Source: Flavobacteriaceae bacterium
Lineage (GTDB): Bacteria; Bacteroidota; Bacteroidia; Flavobacteriales; Flavobacteriaceae
DNA length: 64,000 nucleotides
Assembly: GCA_029238515.1 (NCBI GenBank)
Contig: JAQWFW010000013.1
Span: 1 to 64,000, forward strand
Direction: 5' to 3'
The notes under the pieces were generated by a model. The model saw nothing but the letters and a program-made list of their open reading frames with translations, was not told the DNA's origin and did no database searches. A program made the position numbers and the translations under genes. Each line of letters starts with the position of its first letter. Positions within the stretch are counted from its first letter, which is position 1. Positions 50,235 through 59,545 of this stretch are shown piece after piece.

Positions 50235-51082
50235 AGAATGTTTATATCATAGGAACAGGGCTCATTGGAGGTAGTTTTGCGTTGAATTTAAAAGCAATAA
50301 ACCCCGATGTTATCATTCATGGTATAGACAACAACAACGAACATTTGTCTGAAGCTTTGGCATTAGGATTGATAGATCAAAAGGCAACGCTAAAACATAT
50401 TGTAAATGCTGACCTTGTCGTGCTAGCAATCCCTGTAAACGCCACCTTGGAATTACTTCCTGCCGTCTTGGATTTACTACCGTCACAAGGAATTGTTATT
50501 GATATGGGCTCTACTAAAGCAGCCATTTGTCAGGCCGTAGATACTCATCCTAATCGTTCACGGTTTTTGGCAAATCACCCAATAGCGGGAACAGAATTCT
50601 CTGGTCCAAAAGCTGCACATCAAAGTTTATTTTTTAATAAGACCAATATTATTTGTGATCTTGAAAAAACAAATGAGAAAGCAGCAAAAGCAATGATAGA
50701 AGTTTTTGAAGCGATGGGTATGAATATTCGTTACATGGATGCGACGGAGCACGACAAACATATTGCTTATGTTTCCCATCTATCACACATTAGTTCTTTT
50801 ATGCTCGGTAAAACAGTTATTGATAAAGAGAAAAATGAGCGTAATATTTTTGATATGGCAGGCAGTGGATTCGAATCGACCGTACGACTAGCCAAAAGTT
50901 CACCCGAAATGTGGGCGCCTATTTTTGAGCAAAACAAAGCCAATGTAATTGAAACACTCAATGAATATATTCAAAACCTAAATCATTTTAAGACACTGAT
51001 GGAGTCAGACAATTTTGAAGCCATTCGAAACGAAATGAAAAATACAAATCACATAAAAACAATTTTAAAAGGAATTTCTTAA
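50231..51082 (+). CDS. tyrA: Prephenate dehydrogenase
   Basis: NAD(P)-dependent oxidative decarboxylation of prephenate to 4-hydroxyphenylpyruvate on the tyrosine branch. It is 283 aa. Rossmann motif VYIIGTGLIGGSFA at residues 4-17, IDMGSTKAAI near 96-105, the HPIAGTEFSGP substrate loop near 117 and the helix HDKHIAYVSHLSH near 177. No chorismate mutase or ACT domain is fused. It overlaps the aminotransferase by 4 bases and is followed 12 bases later by the DAHP synthase-chorismate mutase gene. Confidence 0.94.
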   Translation: MKNVYIIGTGLIGGSFALNLKAINPDVIIHGIDNNNEHLSEALALGLIDQKATLKHIVNADLVVLAIPVNATLELLPAVLDLLPSQGIVIDMGSTKAAICQAVDTHPNRSRFLANHPIAGTEFSGPKAAHQSLFFNKTNIICDLEKTNEKAAKAMIEVFEAMGMNIRYMDATEHDKHIAYVSHLSHISSFMLGKTVIDKEKNERNIFDMAGSGFESTVRLAKSSPEMWAPIFEQNKANVIETLNEYIQNLNHFKTLMESDNFEAIRNEMKNTNHIKTILKGIS

Positions 51083-51094
51083 AACCAACACACT

Positions 51095-52177
51095 ATGGAA
51101 AATAGTAAACAATTAGGTACATGGTTAGATGATTTACAATTAAATCACCCCCTTGTTATAGCAGGACCATGTAGTGCAGAAACAGAAGAACAAGTGCTAA
51201 AAATCGCACACGAACTTAAAAATTCCGATGTCAGTTATTTTCGCGCTGGTATTTGGAAACCCCGTACTCGTCCAGGGAATTTTGAAGGCGTTGGCGCTTT
51301 GGGGCTCAAGTGGCTTCAGAAAGTAAAAGCCGAAACAGGACTCAAAACAGCTACGGAAGTGGCCAACAGAGCACATGTCGAACTGGCCCTTGAGCACGAC
51401 ATTGATTTGCTCTGGATTGGCGCACGTTCAACAGTAAGCCCGTTTATTGTTCAAGAAATTGCAGATGCTTTAGAGGGTACAGATAAAATCGTGTTGATAA
51501 AAAATCCTGTCAATCCAGATCTTGCACTATGGCTAGGCGCCGTAGAACGATTGGCTTCTGCAAACATCAAAAATTTAGGAGTAATTCATAGAGGGTTTTC
51601 AACCTATGAAAAATCAAAATATAGAAATAATCCAGAATGGCAATTGGCGATTGAGTTACAAACAAGGTTTCCAGATTTACCACTTATCAATGATCCTTCC
51701 CACATTACTGGGAAGCGTGATATGGTCTTCGATGTTTGTCAAACAGCATTGGATTTAAACTTTGATGGATTAATGATTGAAACTCATTTTGATCCAGATA
51801 ATGCATGGAGTGATGCTGCACAACAAATCACACCTGAAACATTGATCCAATACACCAAAGATTTGAAAATTCGTAACGTAAGTACCACAGAAGCAGATTA
51901 CACTACAGAACTTCAAAATCTTCGTGCACAAATTGATGTAGCGGATAATCAACTCTTAGAAACTTTAGGTAAACGAATGAAAGTTGCCGAAGCCATTGGT
52001 GCACTGAAAAAAGAAAAAAATGTAGCCGTACTACAAAGTAAGCGCTGGAACGAAATCTTGGGCAAAATGGTTTTGGAAGGGGAACAACACAACCTCAGTG
52101 AAGAGTTTATTCTTAAACTTTTTAAGGCGATACACCAAGAGTCAATTAATCATCAAAAGCAAATTTTGAAAGGATAA
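51095..52177 (+). CDS. Bifunctional DAHP synthase / chorismate mutase (type II)
   Basis: A fusion of 360 aa. Residues about 1-265 are a DAHP synthase of the KDO8P-synthase-like type (LVIAGPCSAETEEQVLKIA, FRAGIWKPRTRPGNFEGVG, LINDPSHITGKRD). Residues about 270-355 are an AroQ helical chorismate mutase (LRAQIDVADNQLLETLGKRM KVAEAIGALKK). It catalyses the first step of the shikimate pathway and the conversion of chorismate to prephenate, so it supplies the substrate for pheA and tyrA in the same operon. The fused mutase may also sense prephenate for feedback, as reported for related fusions. A terminator follows 3 bases after the stop. Confidence 0.93.
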   Translation: MENSKQLGTWLDDLQLNHPLVIAGPCSAETEEQVLKIAHELKNSDVSYFRAGIWKPRTRPGNFEGVGALGLKWLQKVKAETGLKTATEVANRAHVELALEHDIDLLWIGARSTVSPFIVQEIADALEGTDKIVLIKNPVNPDLALWLGAVERLASANIKNLGVIHRGFSTYEKSKYRNNPEWQLAIELQTRFPDLPLINDPSHITGKRDMVFDVCQTALDLNFDGLMIETHFDPDNAWSDAAQQITPETLIQYTKDLKIRNVSTTEADYTTELQNLRAQIDVADNQLLETLGKRMKVAEAIGALKKEKNVAVLQSKRWNEILGKMVLEGEQHNLSEEFILKLFKAIHQESINHQKQILKG

Positions 52178-52180
52178 AAA

Positions 52181-52207
52181 AAGGGTGCATTTGCACCCTT
52201 CTTTGTT
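52181..52207 (+). terminator. Terminator of the aromatic operon
   Basis: AAGGGTGC (52181-52188), loop ATTT, GCACCCTT (52193-52200), then CTTTGTT. Perfect 8-pair GC-containing stem directly after the DAHP synthase stop codon; the trailing T-run is interrupted. Confidence 0.78.
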
Positions 52208-52278
52208 ACTCTAAATTAAACTTCAATCCATAATAAAAAGAAATTTGTTTCTTTGTGTTGGTAACGATGTTTTTTAAT

Positions 52279-53229
52279 ATGACAGGAACGGTTTATAAAT
52301 CGACAGGCAGTTGGTATACAATCAAAGCTTTGGATGGTACTTTTTTTGAGTGCCGAATCAAGGGTAAATTCCGTATGAAAGGCATCAAAAGCACCAATCC
52401 TGTTGCGGTAGGGGATGTGGTTGATTTTGACTTAGAAACAAGTAATAATAAAGAGACAGGTGTGATAAAAACCATTCACCCACGGAAAAATTATATTGTA
52501 CGAAAGTCAGTAAATCTTTCCAAACAAACTCATATTATTGCCAGTAATATTGACCAAGTTTTCTTATTGGTTACAATAGATAATCCACCTACATTTACAA
52601 GTTTTATTGATCGCTTTTTGGTGACCGCTGAGGCCTACGGAATTACTTCTGTTTTGCTGTTCAATAAAATGGATGTTTATGATGAAAACATCATAAATAT
52701 TGTCGAGAATTTAATTCAGGTTTATTCCAAAATAGGGTATGAATGTTTGAAAATTTCTGCTAAAAAAGGGGATAATTTAGCTCCAATAAAAGCAAAAATG
52801 AAGAACAGAACAAGTATGTTTTCTGGTCATTCGGGCATTGGAAAATCAACTCTAGTGAATGCTATTGAACCCGCTTTAAATTTAAAAACAAAAGCCATTT
52901 CTGAACTTCATCAACAAGGGCAACACACCACTACATTTGCAGAAATGTTTGATTTGAGTTTTGACGCGCGTATCATTGACACTCCAGGAATTAAAGGTTT
53001 TGGTGTGGTCGATATGGAAGCTGCAGAATTGGATCAATATTTTCCAGAGTTATTTAAATTAAAAACAAACTGTAAATTTCACAATTGCCAACATGTTCAT
53101 GAACCCAAATGTGCTGTAAAGCAAGCAGTTGAATCTGGAGAAATAGCACCATCACGTTACAAATCCTATTTGCAAATTTTGGAAGGCGAAGATGCTCATT
53201 ACCGAACCGATTCATACAATGTTGAATGA
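52279..53229 (+). CDS. rsgA: Ribosome small subunit-dependent GTPase A
   Basis: Circularly permuted GTPase that helps mature the 30S subunit. About 316 aa: N-terminal OB fold (KGKFRMKGIKSTNPVAVGDV), then G4 FNKMD, G5, G1 P-loop GHSGIGKSTLVNAI, G3 DTPGIKGFG, and a C-terminal zinc finger (NCKFHNCQHVHEPKCAVK, Cys/Cys/His/Cys). The start at 52279 (MTGTVYKSTGSWY) is the usual family N-terminus; starts at 52267 (ATG) and 52255 (GTG) are open in the same frame. It overlaps dtd by 4 bases. Confidence 0.94.
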   Translation: MTGTVYKSTGSWYTIKALDGTFFECRIKGKFRMKGIKSTNPVAVGDVVDFDLETSNNKETGVIKTIHPRKNYIVRKSVNLSKQTHIIASNIDQVFLLVTIDNPPTFTSFIDRFLVTAEAYGITSVLLFNKMDVYDENIINIVENLIQVYSKIGYECLKISAKKGDNLAPIKAKMKNRTSMFSGHSGIGKSTLVNAIEPALNLKTKAISELHQQGQHTTTFAEMFDLSFDARIIDTPGIKGFGVVDMEAAELDQYFPELFKLKTNCKFHNCQHVHEPKCAVKQAVESGEIAPSRYKSYLQILEGEDAHYRTDSYNVE

Positions 53230-53678
53230 GAGCAGTTGTTCAAAGAGTGTCAGAGGCCAGTGTTGCTATAAATGGTAAAATTGAAGGTAAAATCACTTCT
53301 GGAGTATTGATTTTTTTAGGGATTATAGCCGAAGATACCTCAGCAGATATTCAATGGCTAAGTAAAAAAATTTCAAATCTTAGGATTTTTAGCGATAAAG
53401 AAGGCCAAATGAATCTATCGCTTAAGGATCAAAATGGAGAAGCATTAGTAATCAGTCAATTTACATTGCATGCACAAACCAAAAAAGGGAACCGCCCGAG
53501 TTATATAAAAGCTGCACAACCAGAAATTGCAATGCCTCTGTATGAGCAGTTTATAAGTCAATTGGAAGAAGATTTAGGAAAGGAGATTCAATCAGGAATT
53601 TTTGGCGCAGACATGAAGGTTTCCCTTTTAAATGATGGTCCAGTAACCATAATAATAGACACCAAAAACCGTGAATAA
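53226..53678 (+). CDS. dtd: D-aminoacyl-tRNA deacylase
   Basis: Removes D-amino acids (and glycine) wrongly attached to tRNA. It is 150 aa, the typical length. Opening MRAVVQRVSEASVAINGK, active-site VISQFTLHA near 78, and the substrate-binding NDGPVTIIID near 138, which includes the cis Gly-Pro motif. It overlaps rsgA by 4 bases, giving a translation-quality pair. Confidence 0.95.
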   Translation: MRAVVQRVSEASVAINGKIEGKITSGVLIFLGIIAEDTSADIQWLSKKISNLRIFSDKEGQMNLSLKDQNGEALVISQFTLHAQTKKGNRPSYIKAAQPEIAMPLYEQFISQLEEDLGKEIQSGIFGADMKVSLLNDGPVTIIIDTKNRE

Positions 53679-53704
53679 CTGTGCTTTAATTTTGGAATAT
53701 ATTA

Positions 53705-53735
53705 TTTGATATCAACAGTACATTAATTACTTTAG
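53705..53735 (+). promoter_or_regulatory. Candidate promoter of the MazG-like gene
   Basis: TTTG at 53705-53708, 19 bases, TACTTTAG at 53728-53735 (one mismatch to TAnnTTTG), 25 bases before the start codon at 53760. The same -7 variant occurs before the aromatic operon. Confidence 0.45.
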
Positions 53736-53759
53736 TATAAGTTAAAAAAAGAATTGATA

Positions 53760-54086
53760 ATGAACATTCAAAACGCACAAGAAACGGTCGATCAATGGAT
53801 AAAAACTCATGGGGTTCGTTATTTCAATGAATTGACCAATATGGCACAGCTTACAGAAGAAGTAGGAGAGGTCGCACGCATTATTGCGCGCCGCTACGGG
53901 GAGCAAAGCGAAAAAGAAAGTGACAAAACGAAAGATTTAGGAGAAGAATTGGCTGATGTTCTTTTTGTAGTATTGTGTTTAGCCAATCAAACAGGAATAA
54001 ACCTACAGGCAGCTTTTGACAAAAAATTAGACCTTAAAACTAAGCGGGATCATGAGCGACATCACACCAATAAAAAATTAAAATAG
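53760..54086 (+). CDS. MazG-like nucleotide pyrophosphohydrolase
   Basis: A 108-residue all-alpha NTP pyrophosphatase-like protein. Metal-binding acidic motif TEEVGEVARIIARR (EExxE type) is followed by DLGEELADVLFVVLCLANQ (ExxD). Small single-domain MazG proteins remove unwanted or damaged nucleoside triphosphates; the substrate here is unknown. ATG 53760 is chosen; a TTG two codons earlier is in frame. It is 2 bases upstream of aroA and so probably shares its transcript. Confidence 0.87.
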   Translation: MNIQNAQETVDQWIKTHGVRYFNELTNMAQLTEEVGEVARIIARRYGEQSEKESDKTKDLGEELADVLFVVLCLANQTGINLQAAFDKKLDLKTKRDHERHHTNKKLK

Positions 54087-54088
54087 CA

Positions 54089-55309
54089 GTGCAAATTTTT
54101 CTAAAAAAATCAAAAATAAGTGCCTTTTCTGAGCTAAAAATCACAGGATCAAAAAGTGAATCAAATAGAGTTTTATTGTTACAAGCTCTTTATGAAGGGT
54201 TGACCATCAGTAATTTATCAAACTCAGATGACAGTCAATTGATGCAGAAAGCAATTGCTTCCAAAGATGATACAGTCGATATTCATCATGCAGGCACAGC
54301 TATGCGTTTTCTTACAACATATTTTGCTACACGTGTTGGTAAAAGTACAACTTTGACGGGTTCTGAAAGAATGCAAGAACGTCCCATTAAAATATTGGTA
54401 GATGCGCTAAATTCTCTAGGCGCTTCCATATCGTACACAAAAAAGGAGGGCTACCCTCCACTTTTGATTCAAGGAAAGGCACTATCTAAAATTGTAGTAC
54501 GCTTAAAAGCCAACGTCAGTAGCCAATACATTTCTGCACTATTACTTATTGCACCAACACTACAGCATGGATTGACTCTACATTTGGAAGGAGAAATTAC
54601 ATCCACTCCATACATCGATATGACTCTTTCTTTACTCAGTGATTTGGGGGTACAATCCACTTTTGAATCAAACACCATCACAGTACAACCTTTTAGTGGG
54701 CTTGTGGATAAAAAATTTACAGTAGAATCAGACTGGTCCTCAGCGTCATATTTTTACAGCATTGTCGCTTTGAGCCCTGTGGGTACACAAATCAATATTT
54801 CGGCTTATAAACCAAATAGTTTACAGGGAGATGCAGTTTTGAAAGACATTTATCAAAAATTAGGGGTAGAAAGTACTTTCGAAAGTACAGTATTGTCTCT
54901 AAAAAAAGCAAACACACCTTTGATAAAAAAACTGACTTTAGATTTGGCCAATGCGCCAGATATTGCACAAACTATTGCTGTGACGTGTTTAGGACTTCAA
55001 TTAGATTGTGATTTGACAGGACTTCACACCTTAAAAATTAAAGAAACCGATCGATTGGTAGCGCTTCAAAATGAAATAAAAAAACTCGGAACATCAATTG
55101 AAATTACAAACGATAGTTTGCATTTAAAATCACCGTCTTTACTTCGTTCAGGGGTGCACATCGCAACGTATAACGACCACCGTATGGCCATGGCATTTGC
55201 ACCACTTGCACTAAAAACTACGCTTTATATTGATGATGCTGAAGTCGTTTCTAAATCTTATCCAGACTTTTGGAAAGACCTCTCTGCACTTGGCTTTGAA
55301 ATGAATTAA
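54089..55309 (+). CDS. aroA: 3-phosphoshikimate 1-carboxyvinyltransferase (EPSP synthase)
   Basis: Shikimate-pathway step six: joins phosphoenolpyruvate to shikimate-3-phosphate. It is 406 aa, slightly shorter than E. coli (427). Motifs: GSKSESNRVLLLQAL (N-terminal shikimate-phosphate site), HAGTAMRFLTTYFA (PEP site, LxxAGTAxR type), SSQYISALLLIAP, and the C-terminal KETDRLVAL and YNDHRMAMAFA. It begins with GTG, 2 bases after the MazG-like stop. It lies outside the attenuated operon, so its control is probably different. Confidence 0.94.
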   Translation: MQIFLKKSKISAFSELKITGSKSESNRVLLLQALYEGLTISNLSNSDDSQLMQKAIASKDDTVDIHHAGTAMRFLTTYFATRVGKSTTLTGSERMQERPIKILVDALNSLGASISYTKKEGYPPLLIQGKALSKIVVRLKANVSSQYISALLLIAPTLQHGLTLHLEGEITSTPYIDMTLSLLSDLGVQSTFESNTITVQPFSGLVDKKFTVESDWSSASYFYSIVALSPVGTQINISAYKPNSLQGDAVLKDIYQKLGVESTFESTVLSLKKANTPLIKKLTLDLANAPDIAQTIAVTCLGLQLDCDLTGLHTLKIKETDRLVALQNEIKKLGTSIEITNDSLHLKSPSLLRSGVHIATYNDHRMAMAFAPLALKTTLYIDDAEVVSKSYPDFWKDLSALGFEMN

Positions 55310-55331
55310 ATAAAAATAAACATCCAATTAC

Positions 55332-55363
55332 TTGACAACCCCTATTTCGCGGTTGTATATTTG
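55332..55363 (+). promoter_or_regulatory. Promoter of queA
   Basis: TTG at 55332-55334 (within CTTGAC), 21 bases, then TATATTTG at 55356-55363, an exact match to TAnnTTTG, 24 bases before the queA start. This is the best-formed promoter in the window. Confidence 0.6.
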
Positions 55364-55387
55364 CAACTTGTAAAAAACAAACAATAA

Positions 55388-56437
55388 ATGAAATTATCAC
55401 ACTTTAATTTTGAATTGCCAGACCATCTTTTGGCAAAATACCCATCTGAGCATAGAGATGAAGCACGTTTAATGGTCTTGAATCGTGAAAAACAGACCAT
55501 CGAACACAAATATTTTAAAGATCTCATCGATTATTTTGACGAAGAAGATGTGATGATTTTGAACAACACTAAAGTATTTCCAGCACGTCTTTTTGGAAAC
55601 AAAGAAAAGACAGGAGCGCGCATCGAAGTATTTTTGCTTAGAGAGCTCAATGCAGAGCAACGATTGTGGGACGTTTTAGTAGATCCAGCACGAAAAATTA
55701 GAATTGGAAATAAGCTATATTTTGGGGATGACGAGAGTTTGGTTGCTGAGGTTATAGACAACACCACATCAAGAGGGCGAACACTTCGTTTTTTGTTTGA
55801 TGGATCTTATGAAGAATTTAGAACGAAGCTCAATGAGCTTGGGCAAACTCCACTACCTAAATACATTGGGCGAGATGTTGAACCCGAAGATGAAGAACGC
55901 TATCAAACTATTTATGCCAAAAATGAAGGTGCTGTAGCAGCGCCAACAGCGGGTCTACACTTTTCCAAACACCTTTTAAAGCGTTTAGAAATCAAAGGAA
56001 TCAATTTTGCAGAAGTTACACTTCATGTCGGTTTAGGAACGTTTAATCCTGTCGAGGTAGAGGACCTTTCTAAGCATAAAATGGATAGTGAAGAAATCAT
56101 CATCGACGAGCCAGCAACTCAAACCATCAATAAAGCTTTAAAAGAAAAACGTCGAATTTGTGCAGTCGGAACTACAGTTATGCGTTCTATTGAAAGTTCA
56201 GTTTCGTCTAGCGGCACCTTGAACGAATTTTCTGGTTGGACCAATAAATTTATTTTCCCACCTTTCGATTTTTCAATTGCAAACTGTATGATTACAAACT
56301 TTCATACACCAAAATCAACACTTCTTATGATGACTTCAGCTTTTGGAGGATACGATTTTGTGAAAAGAGCATATGAAGAAGCAGTAAAAGAGGAATATAA
56401 ATTTTACAGTTATGGCGATGCCATGTTAATCTTATAA
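55388..56437 (+). CDS. queA: S-adenosylmethionine:tRNA ribosyltransferase-isomerase
   Basis: Makes epoxyqueuosine in tRNA from preQ1 tRNA and the ribosyl part of SAM. It is 349 aa. Motifs: [24 protein letters not shown] at the N-terminus, [12 protein letters not shown] near 55, [10 protein letters not shown] near 183, [13 protein letters not shown] near 212, and [17 protein letters not shown] near 307. It is a single-gene transcript with its own promoter upstream and a terminator downstream. Confidence 0.97.
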   Translation: MKLSHFNFELPDHLLAKYPSEHRDEARLMVLNREKQTIEHKYFKDLIDYFDEEDVMILNNTKVFPARLFGNKEKTGARIEVFLLRELNAEQRLWDVLVDPARKIRIGNKLYFGDDESLVAEVIDNTTSRGRTLRFLFDGSYEEFRTKLNELGQTPLPKYIGRDVEPEDEERYQTIYAKNEGAVAAPTAGLHFSKHLLKRLEIKGINFAEVTLHVGLGTFNPVEVEDLSKHKMDSEEIIIDEPATQTINKALKEKRRICAVGTTVMRSIESSVSSSGTLNEFSGWTNKFIFPPFDFSIANCMITNFHTPKSTLLMMTSAFGGYDFVKRAYEEAVKEEYKFYSYGDAMLIL

Positions 56438-56443
56438 CGACAC

Positions 56444-56467
56444 AAAGCCTCATTTGAGGCTTTTTTT
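56444..56467 (+). terminator. Intrinsic terminator after queA
   Basis: AAAGCCTC (56444-56451), loop ATTT, GAGGCTTT (56456-56463), T-run to 56467. Perfect stem; seven consecutive T at 56461-56467. rlmN starts 18 bases later, so little room is left for a separate promoter. Confidence 0.9.
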
Positions 56468-56484
56468 AAACCAAATACGTTCAA

Positions 56485-57525
56485 TTGAGCATTTCAAAAA
56501 AGGATATTCGCGCATTGTCTAAAGAGCAACTTATGGCTTTTTTCTCTGAAAATGGTGAACAAGCATTTCGGGGCAAGCAAGTATATGAATGGCTTTGGAA
56601 AAAGGGTGTGCATCAGTTTGAGGACATGACCAACCTCTCCAAAGAAACGCGTCAGTTCTTGGAAGAATCATTCAGTATCAATCATATAGAAGTTGATACC
56701 ATGCAACGCAGCAAAGACGGAACACTTAAGAATGCTGTTCGATTGCACGATGGTTTGATTGTCGAATCTGTTTTGATTCCAACCCCAAAACGCACCACTG
56801 CCTGTGTATCGTCCCAAGTAGGCTGTAGCTTGGATTGTAAGTTTTGTGCTACCTCCAGATTGAAACGTATGCGCAACTTGAACCCTGACGAAATTTATGA
56901 CCAAGTCGTAGCTATAGATAAACAAAGCCGACTTTATTACAACAAAAAACTCACGAACATTGTATTTATGGGTATGGGTGAACCCTTGATGAATTACAAT
57001 AATGTTTTGAAGGCAATCGATAAAATCACATCTGATGAGGGCCTTGGCATGTCGCCTAAACGCATTGTGGTTTCAACTTCAGGAATTCCGAAAATGATTA
57101 GAAAAATGGCTGAGGATGAGGTTAAATTCAATCTAGCTGTTTCCTTACACTCAGCAATCGACGAGGTGCGCACTCAAATTATGCCATTCAATGAAACATT
57201 TCCTTTGAAAGATTTGCGAGAAGCCCTTCAATTTTGGTATACCAAAACGAAACGCAGAATTACGTACGAATATGTAGTTTGGGAAGGCATCAACGACACT
57301 ACAAAAGACATTTTGGCGTTGATTGATTTCTGTAAATTTGCTCCAAGCAAAGTGAATCTTATAGAATACAACCCCATAGATGATGGGATTTTTCAGCAAG
57401 CCAAAACTTCTGCTATAGAAAAATATGTTTCTATGCTAGAGGCCAAAAATATAACGGTTACTGTTCGACGATCAAGAGGAAAAGATATTGATGCTGCTTG
57501 CGGACAATTGGCTAACAAAGCATAA
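56485..57525 (+). CDS. rlmN: 23S rRNA (adenine2503-C2) methyltransferase
   Basis: Radical SAM enzyme that methylates C2 of adenine 2503 in 23S rRNA and adenine 37 in some tRNAs. It is 346 aa. Iron-sulfur cluster Cys114, Cys118 and Cys121 in GCSLDCKFCATS; the radical-forming catalytic Cys339 in IDAACGQL at the C-terminus; FMGMGEPLMNYNNV in the SAM site. The start is a TTG at 56485; the next ATG would remove the conserved KKDIRALSKEQL N-terminus. Product identity is clear. Confidence 0.95.
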   Translation: MSISKKDIRALSKEQLMAFFSENGEQAFRGKQVYEWLWKKGVHQFEDMTNLSKETRQFLEESFSINHIEVDTMQRSKDGTLKNAVRLHDGLIVESVLIPTPKRTTACVSSQVGCSLDCKFCATSRLKRMRNLNPDEIYDQVVAIDKQSRLYYNKKLTNIVFMGMGEPLMNYNNVLKAIDKITSDEGLGMSPKRIVVSTSGIPKMIRKMAEDEVKFNLAVSLHSAIDEVRTQIMPFNETFPLKDLREALQFWYTKTKRRITYEYVVWEGINDTTKDILALIDFCKFAPSKVNLIEYNPIDDGIFQQAKTSAIEKYVSMLEAKNITVTVRRSRGKDIDAACGQLANKA

Positions 57526-57537
57526 CTTCAAACTACT

Positions 57538-58575
57538 TTATGGTGCTGGATTTGGTATTTTTGCATGAATTTCATTGATTCTTGCTAATGTATCTTCACA
57601 CAATTTTGTTTCTATACTATTGATGTTTTCTTCTAGTTGCACCAATGTTGTTGCTCCAATAATATTGCTTGTTACAAAAGGGCGCTGATTCACAAATGCC
57701 AAAGAAAGTGTTGTGAGCGATATCCCTAAATCTTCAGCTAAAGCCAAATACGCTTTTGTTGCTTCAGTAGATTGTGCACTGCTGTAACGCGCAAATCGAG
57801 GAAATAGCTTTAATCGAGCATTTTCACTAGCAGTACCAGTAATGTATTTTCCAGAGAGAACACCAAAAGCTAGTGGCGAATACGCTAGCAACCCCATGTT
57901 TTCACGGAGTGAAATTTCTGCCAAATCCCCTTCAAAAACTCTATTGAGTAATGAATATGCATTTTGAATGGTGCTGATTTTTGGTAAATTATCTTTCCGG
58001 ACTTCTTCGATGTAGCGCATACTGCCCCAACCTTTTTCGTTGGACAGCCCATATGCCATAATTTTTCCAGCGGCTACCAATTTATTTAATTCGTGAAGAA
58101 CTTCATTAAAATTATCTGACCAAGGATCATTTGGACTGGGTTTGAAATCTCTAACCCCAAAAGTATTGGTTTGTCTTTCTGGCCAATGCAATTGATACAA
58201 ATCGATGTAATCTGTTTGTAATCTTTTGAGCTCTAGTTCAATAGCCTCCTGAATTGATGTACCACTAAAACCTGTTGTTCGAATATGTGCTGTATAATCT
58301 CCTGGGCCAGCAACTTTGCTCGCAATGACGACTTGATCTCTATTGTTTCGTGCTTTTAGCCAATTACCAATAATTTCACTTGTACGCCCTTGTGTTTCTT
58401 TGGAGGCAGGAACGGGATAAAGCTCTGCTGTATCTAAAAAATTTATACCACGATCAAGTGCATAATCCATTTGTGCAAAACCCTCATCTTCAGTGTTTTG
58501 GTTGCCCCATGTCATTGTGCCAAGGCAAATTTTACTTACTTTGATGTTGGTATTTGGTAAATTGGTGTACTCCAT
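57538..58575 (-). CDS. Aldo/keto reductase (Tas-like)
   Basis: NAD(P)H-dependent oxidoreductase of 345 aa with a TIM-barrel fold. The catalytic tetrad is visible: Asp in INFLDTAELYPV, Tyr (LYPVP), Lys in VIASKVAG and His in LYQLHWPERQ. NADP-binding NIIGATTLVQLEENI is near the C-terminus. The sequence resembles the E. coli Tas group, with an insertion near ELYPVPASKETQGRTSEIIG. Physiological substrate unknown. It shares one base with the upstream OmpA-type gene stop (TAATG), so the two are co-translated. Confidence 0.9.
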   Translation of the reverse strand: MEYTNLPNTNIKVSKICLGTMTWGNQNTEDEGFAQMDYALDRGINFLDTAELYPVPASKETQGRTSEIIGNWLKARNNRDQVVIASKVAGPGDYTAHIRTTGFSGTSIQEAIELELKRLQTDYIDLYQLHWPERQTNTFGVRDFKPSPNDPWSDNFNEVLHELNKLVAAGKIMAYGLSNEKGWGSMRYIEEVRKDNLPKISTIQNAYSLLNRVFEGDLAEISLRENMGLLAYSPLAFGVLSGKYITGTASENARLKLFPRFARYSSAQSTEATKAYLALAEDLGISLTTLSLAFVNQRPFVTSNIIGATTLVQLEENINSIETKLCEDTLARINEIHAKIPNPAP

Positions 58576-59534
58576 TAGTTGTTATTCAAAAGTTTTGAAA
58601 TTTCATCAAGTTTTGGGGTCAAAACCACTTCAATTCGTCTATTTTTTGCTTTCCCTTCTTTTGTTTTGTTGGTAGCAATTGGTGCAAATTCACCACGACC
58701 AGCAGCTGTTAAATTTTCTAGATTGATGTTTTTGTTTTCACTTAAAATCGCAATAATAGCAGTAGCTCTTTTGGTAGATAAATCCCAGTTGTTTGCCACT
58801 TGCCCTCCTGAAGAAAAAGGAACATTATCGGTATGTCCTTCAATCAGAACGGCGATTTCTGGATTTTCCCCAAGCACATTTCCGAGTTGCATGATAGCTT
58901 TTTTTCCTTCAATTCCTACAGCCCAGGATCCCGACTTAAAAAGCAGTTTATTTTCCATAGAAACATACACCTTTCCATCGCGTTGTTCTATGGTTAACCC
59001 TTTTCCTTCAAATGCTGTTAAAGCATTAGAAATTGCGTTTTTTAAATTTGTCATGGCTTGGTCTTTTGCAGAAATCAAAGCTTCAAGCTCTGCGATACGT
59101 TGGGCACGTTCTTGCATGTCTGCTTCGAGACGCATCAAGCGTTCATTCTCTGCAGCAAGTGCTTGTTCCTTAGCTTCGAGTTGTGCCAAAAGCTCTCTGT
59201 TTTTTTGGGCATTTTCTTCAATCGATTTTGAACTGTTTTGTTCAAGTGCTGTATAGGCCGCGTCCAAATTGTCGTATTTTTTTTGAAGTGCAGCAACCTC
59301 TTGCGTCAACCGATCACGCTCCGATTGAACTTCGTCATATGATGCTTGTAAGGTCACCAATTGTTGTTCTAGTTCTTTTTTCTGAAGCATTTCTTGATCG
59401 TTATTTCCAGATAATTCATCATAATCAGATTTAAGATTACTGTATTTACTTTCAAGTTCTTTATAAAGTTTAGAGGACACACATGAGGATGTCGTTAGTG
59501 TAATTACAGATAAAAAAATGAAACGTTTAAGCAT
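58575..59534 (-). CDS. OmpA-family peptidoglycan-binding lipoprotein with long coiled coil
   Basis: A 319-residue envelope protein. Lipobox Cys near residue 18 (TLTTSSCVSSK), a coiled coil of about 150 residues (ELEQQLVTLQASYDEVQSER and following, Glu/Leu-rich), and a C-terminal OmpA-like domain (about 195-310: LFKSGSWAV, IEGHTDNVPFSSGGQVANNW, NRRIEVVLTPK) that binds peptidoglycan. It is probably anchored in the outer membrane, with the coiled coil bridging to the wall. It sits between xth and the aldo/keto reductase on the minus strand; the reductase start overlaps its stop by one base. Confidence 0.9.
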   Translation of the reverse strand: MLKRFIFLSVITLTTSSCVSSKLYKELESKYSNLKSDYDELSGNNDQEMLQKKELEQQLVTLQASYDEVQSERDRLTQEVAALQKKYDNLDAAYTALEQNSSKSIEENAQKNRELLAQLEAKEQALAAENERLMRLEADMQERAQRIAELEALISAKDQAMTNLKNAISNALTAFEGKGLTIEQRDGKVYVSMENKLLFKSGSWAVGIEGKKAIMQLGNVLGENPEIAVLIEGHTDNVPFSSGGQVANNWDLSTKRATAIIAILSENKNINLENLTAAGRGEFAPIATNKTKEGKAKNRRIEVVLTPKLDEISKLLNNN

Positions 59535-59545
59535 AATTTTTATTT

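Noticed and set aside
58579-59256. 225-codon open frame on the plus strand opposite the OmpA-type gene
   Set aside because: It is antisense to a clear lipoprotein/coiled-coil/OmpA protein, and its Ser/Phe/Ala-rich product looks like the complement of the repetitive coiled coil.
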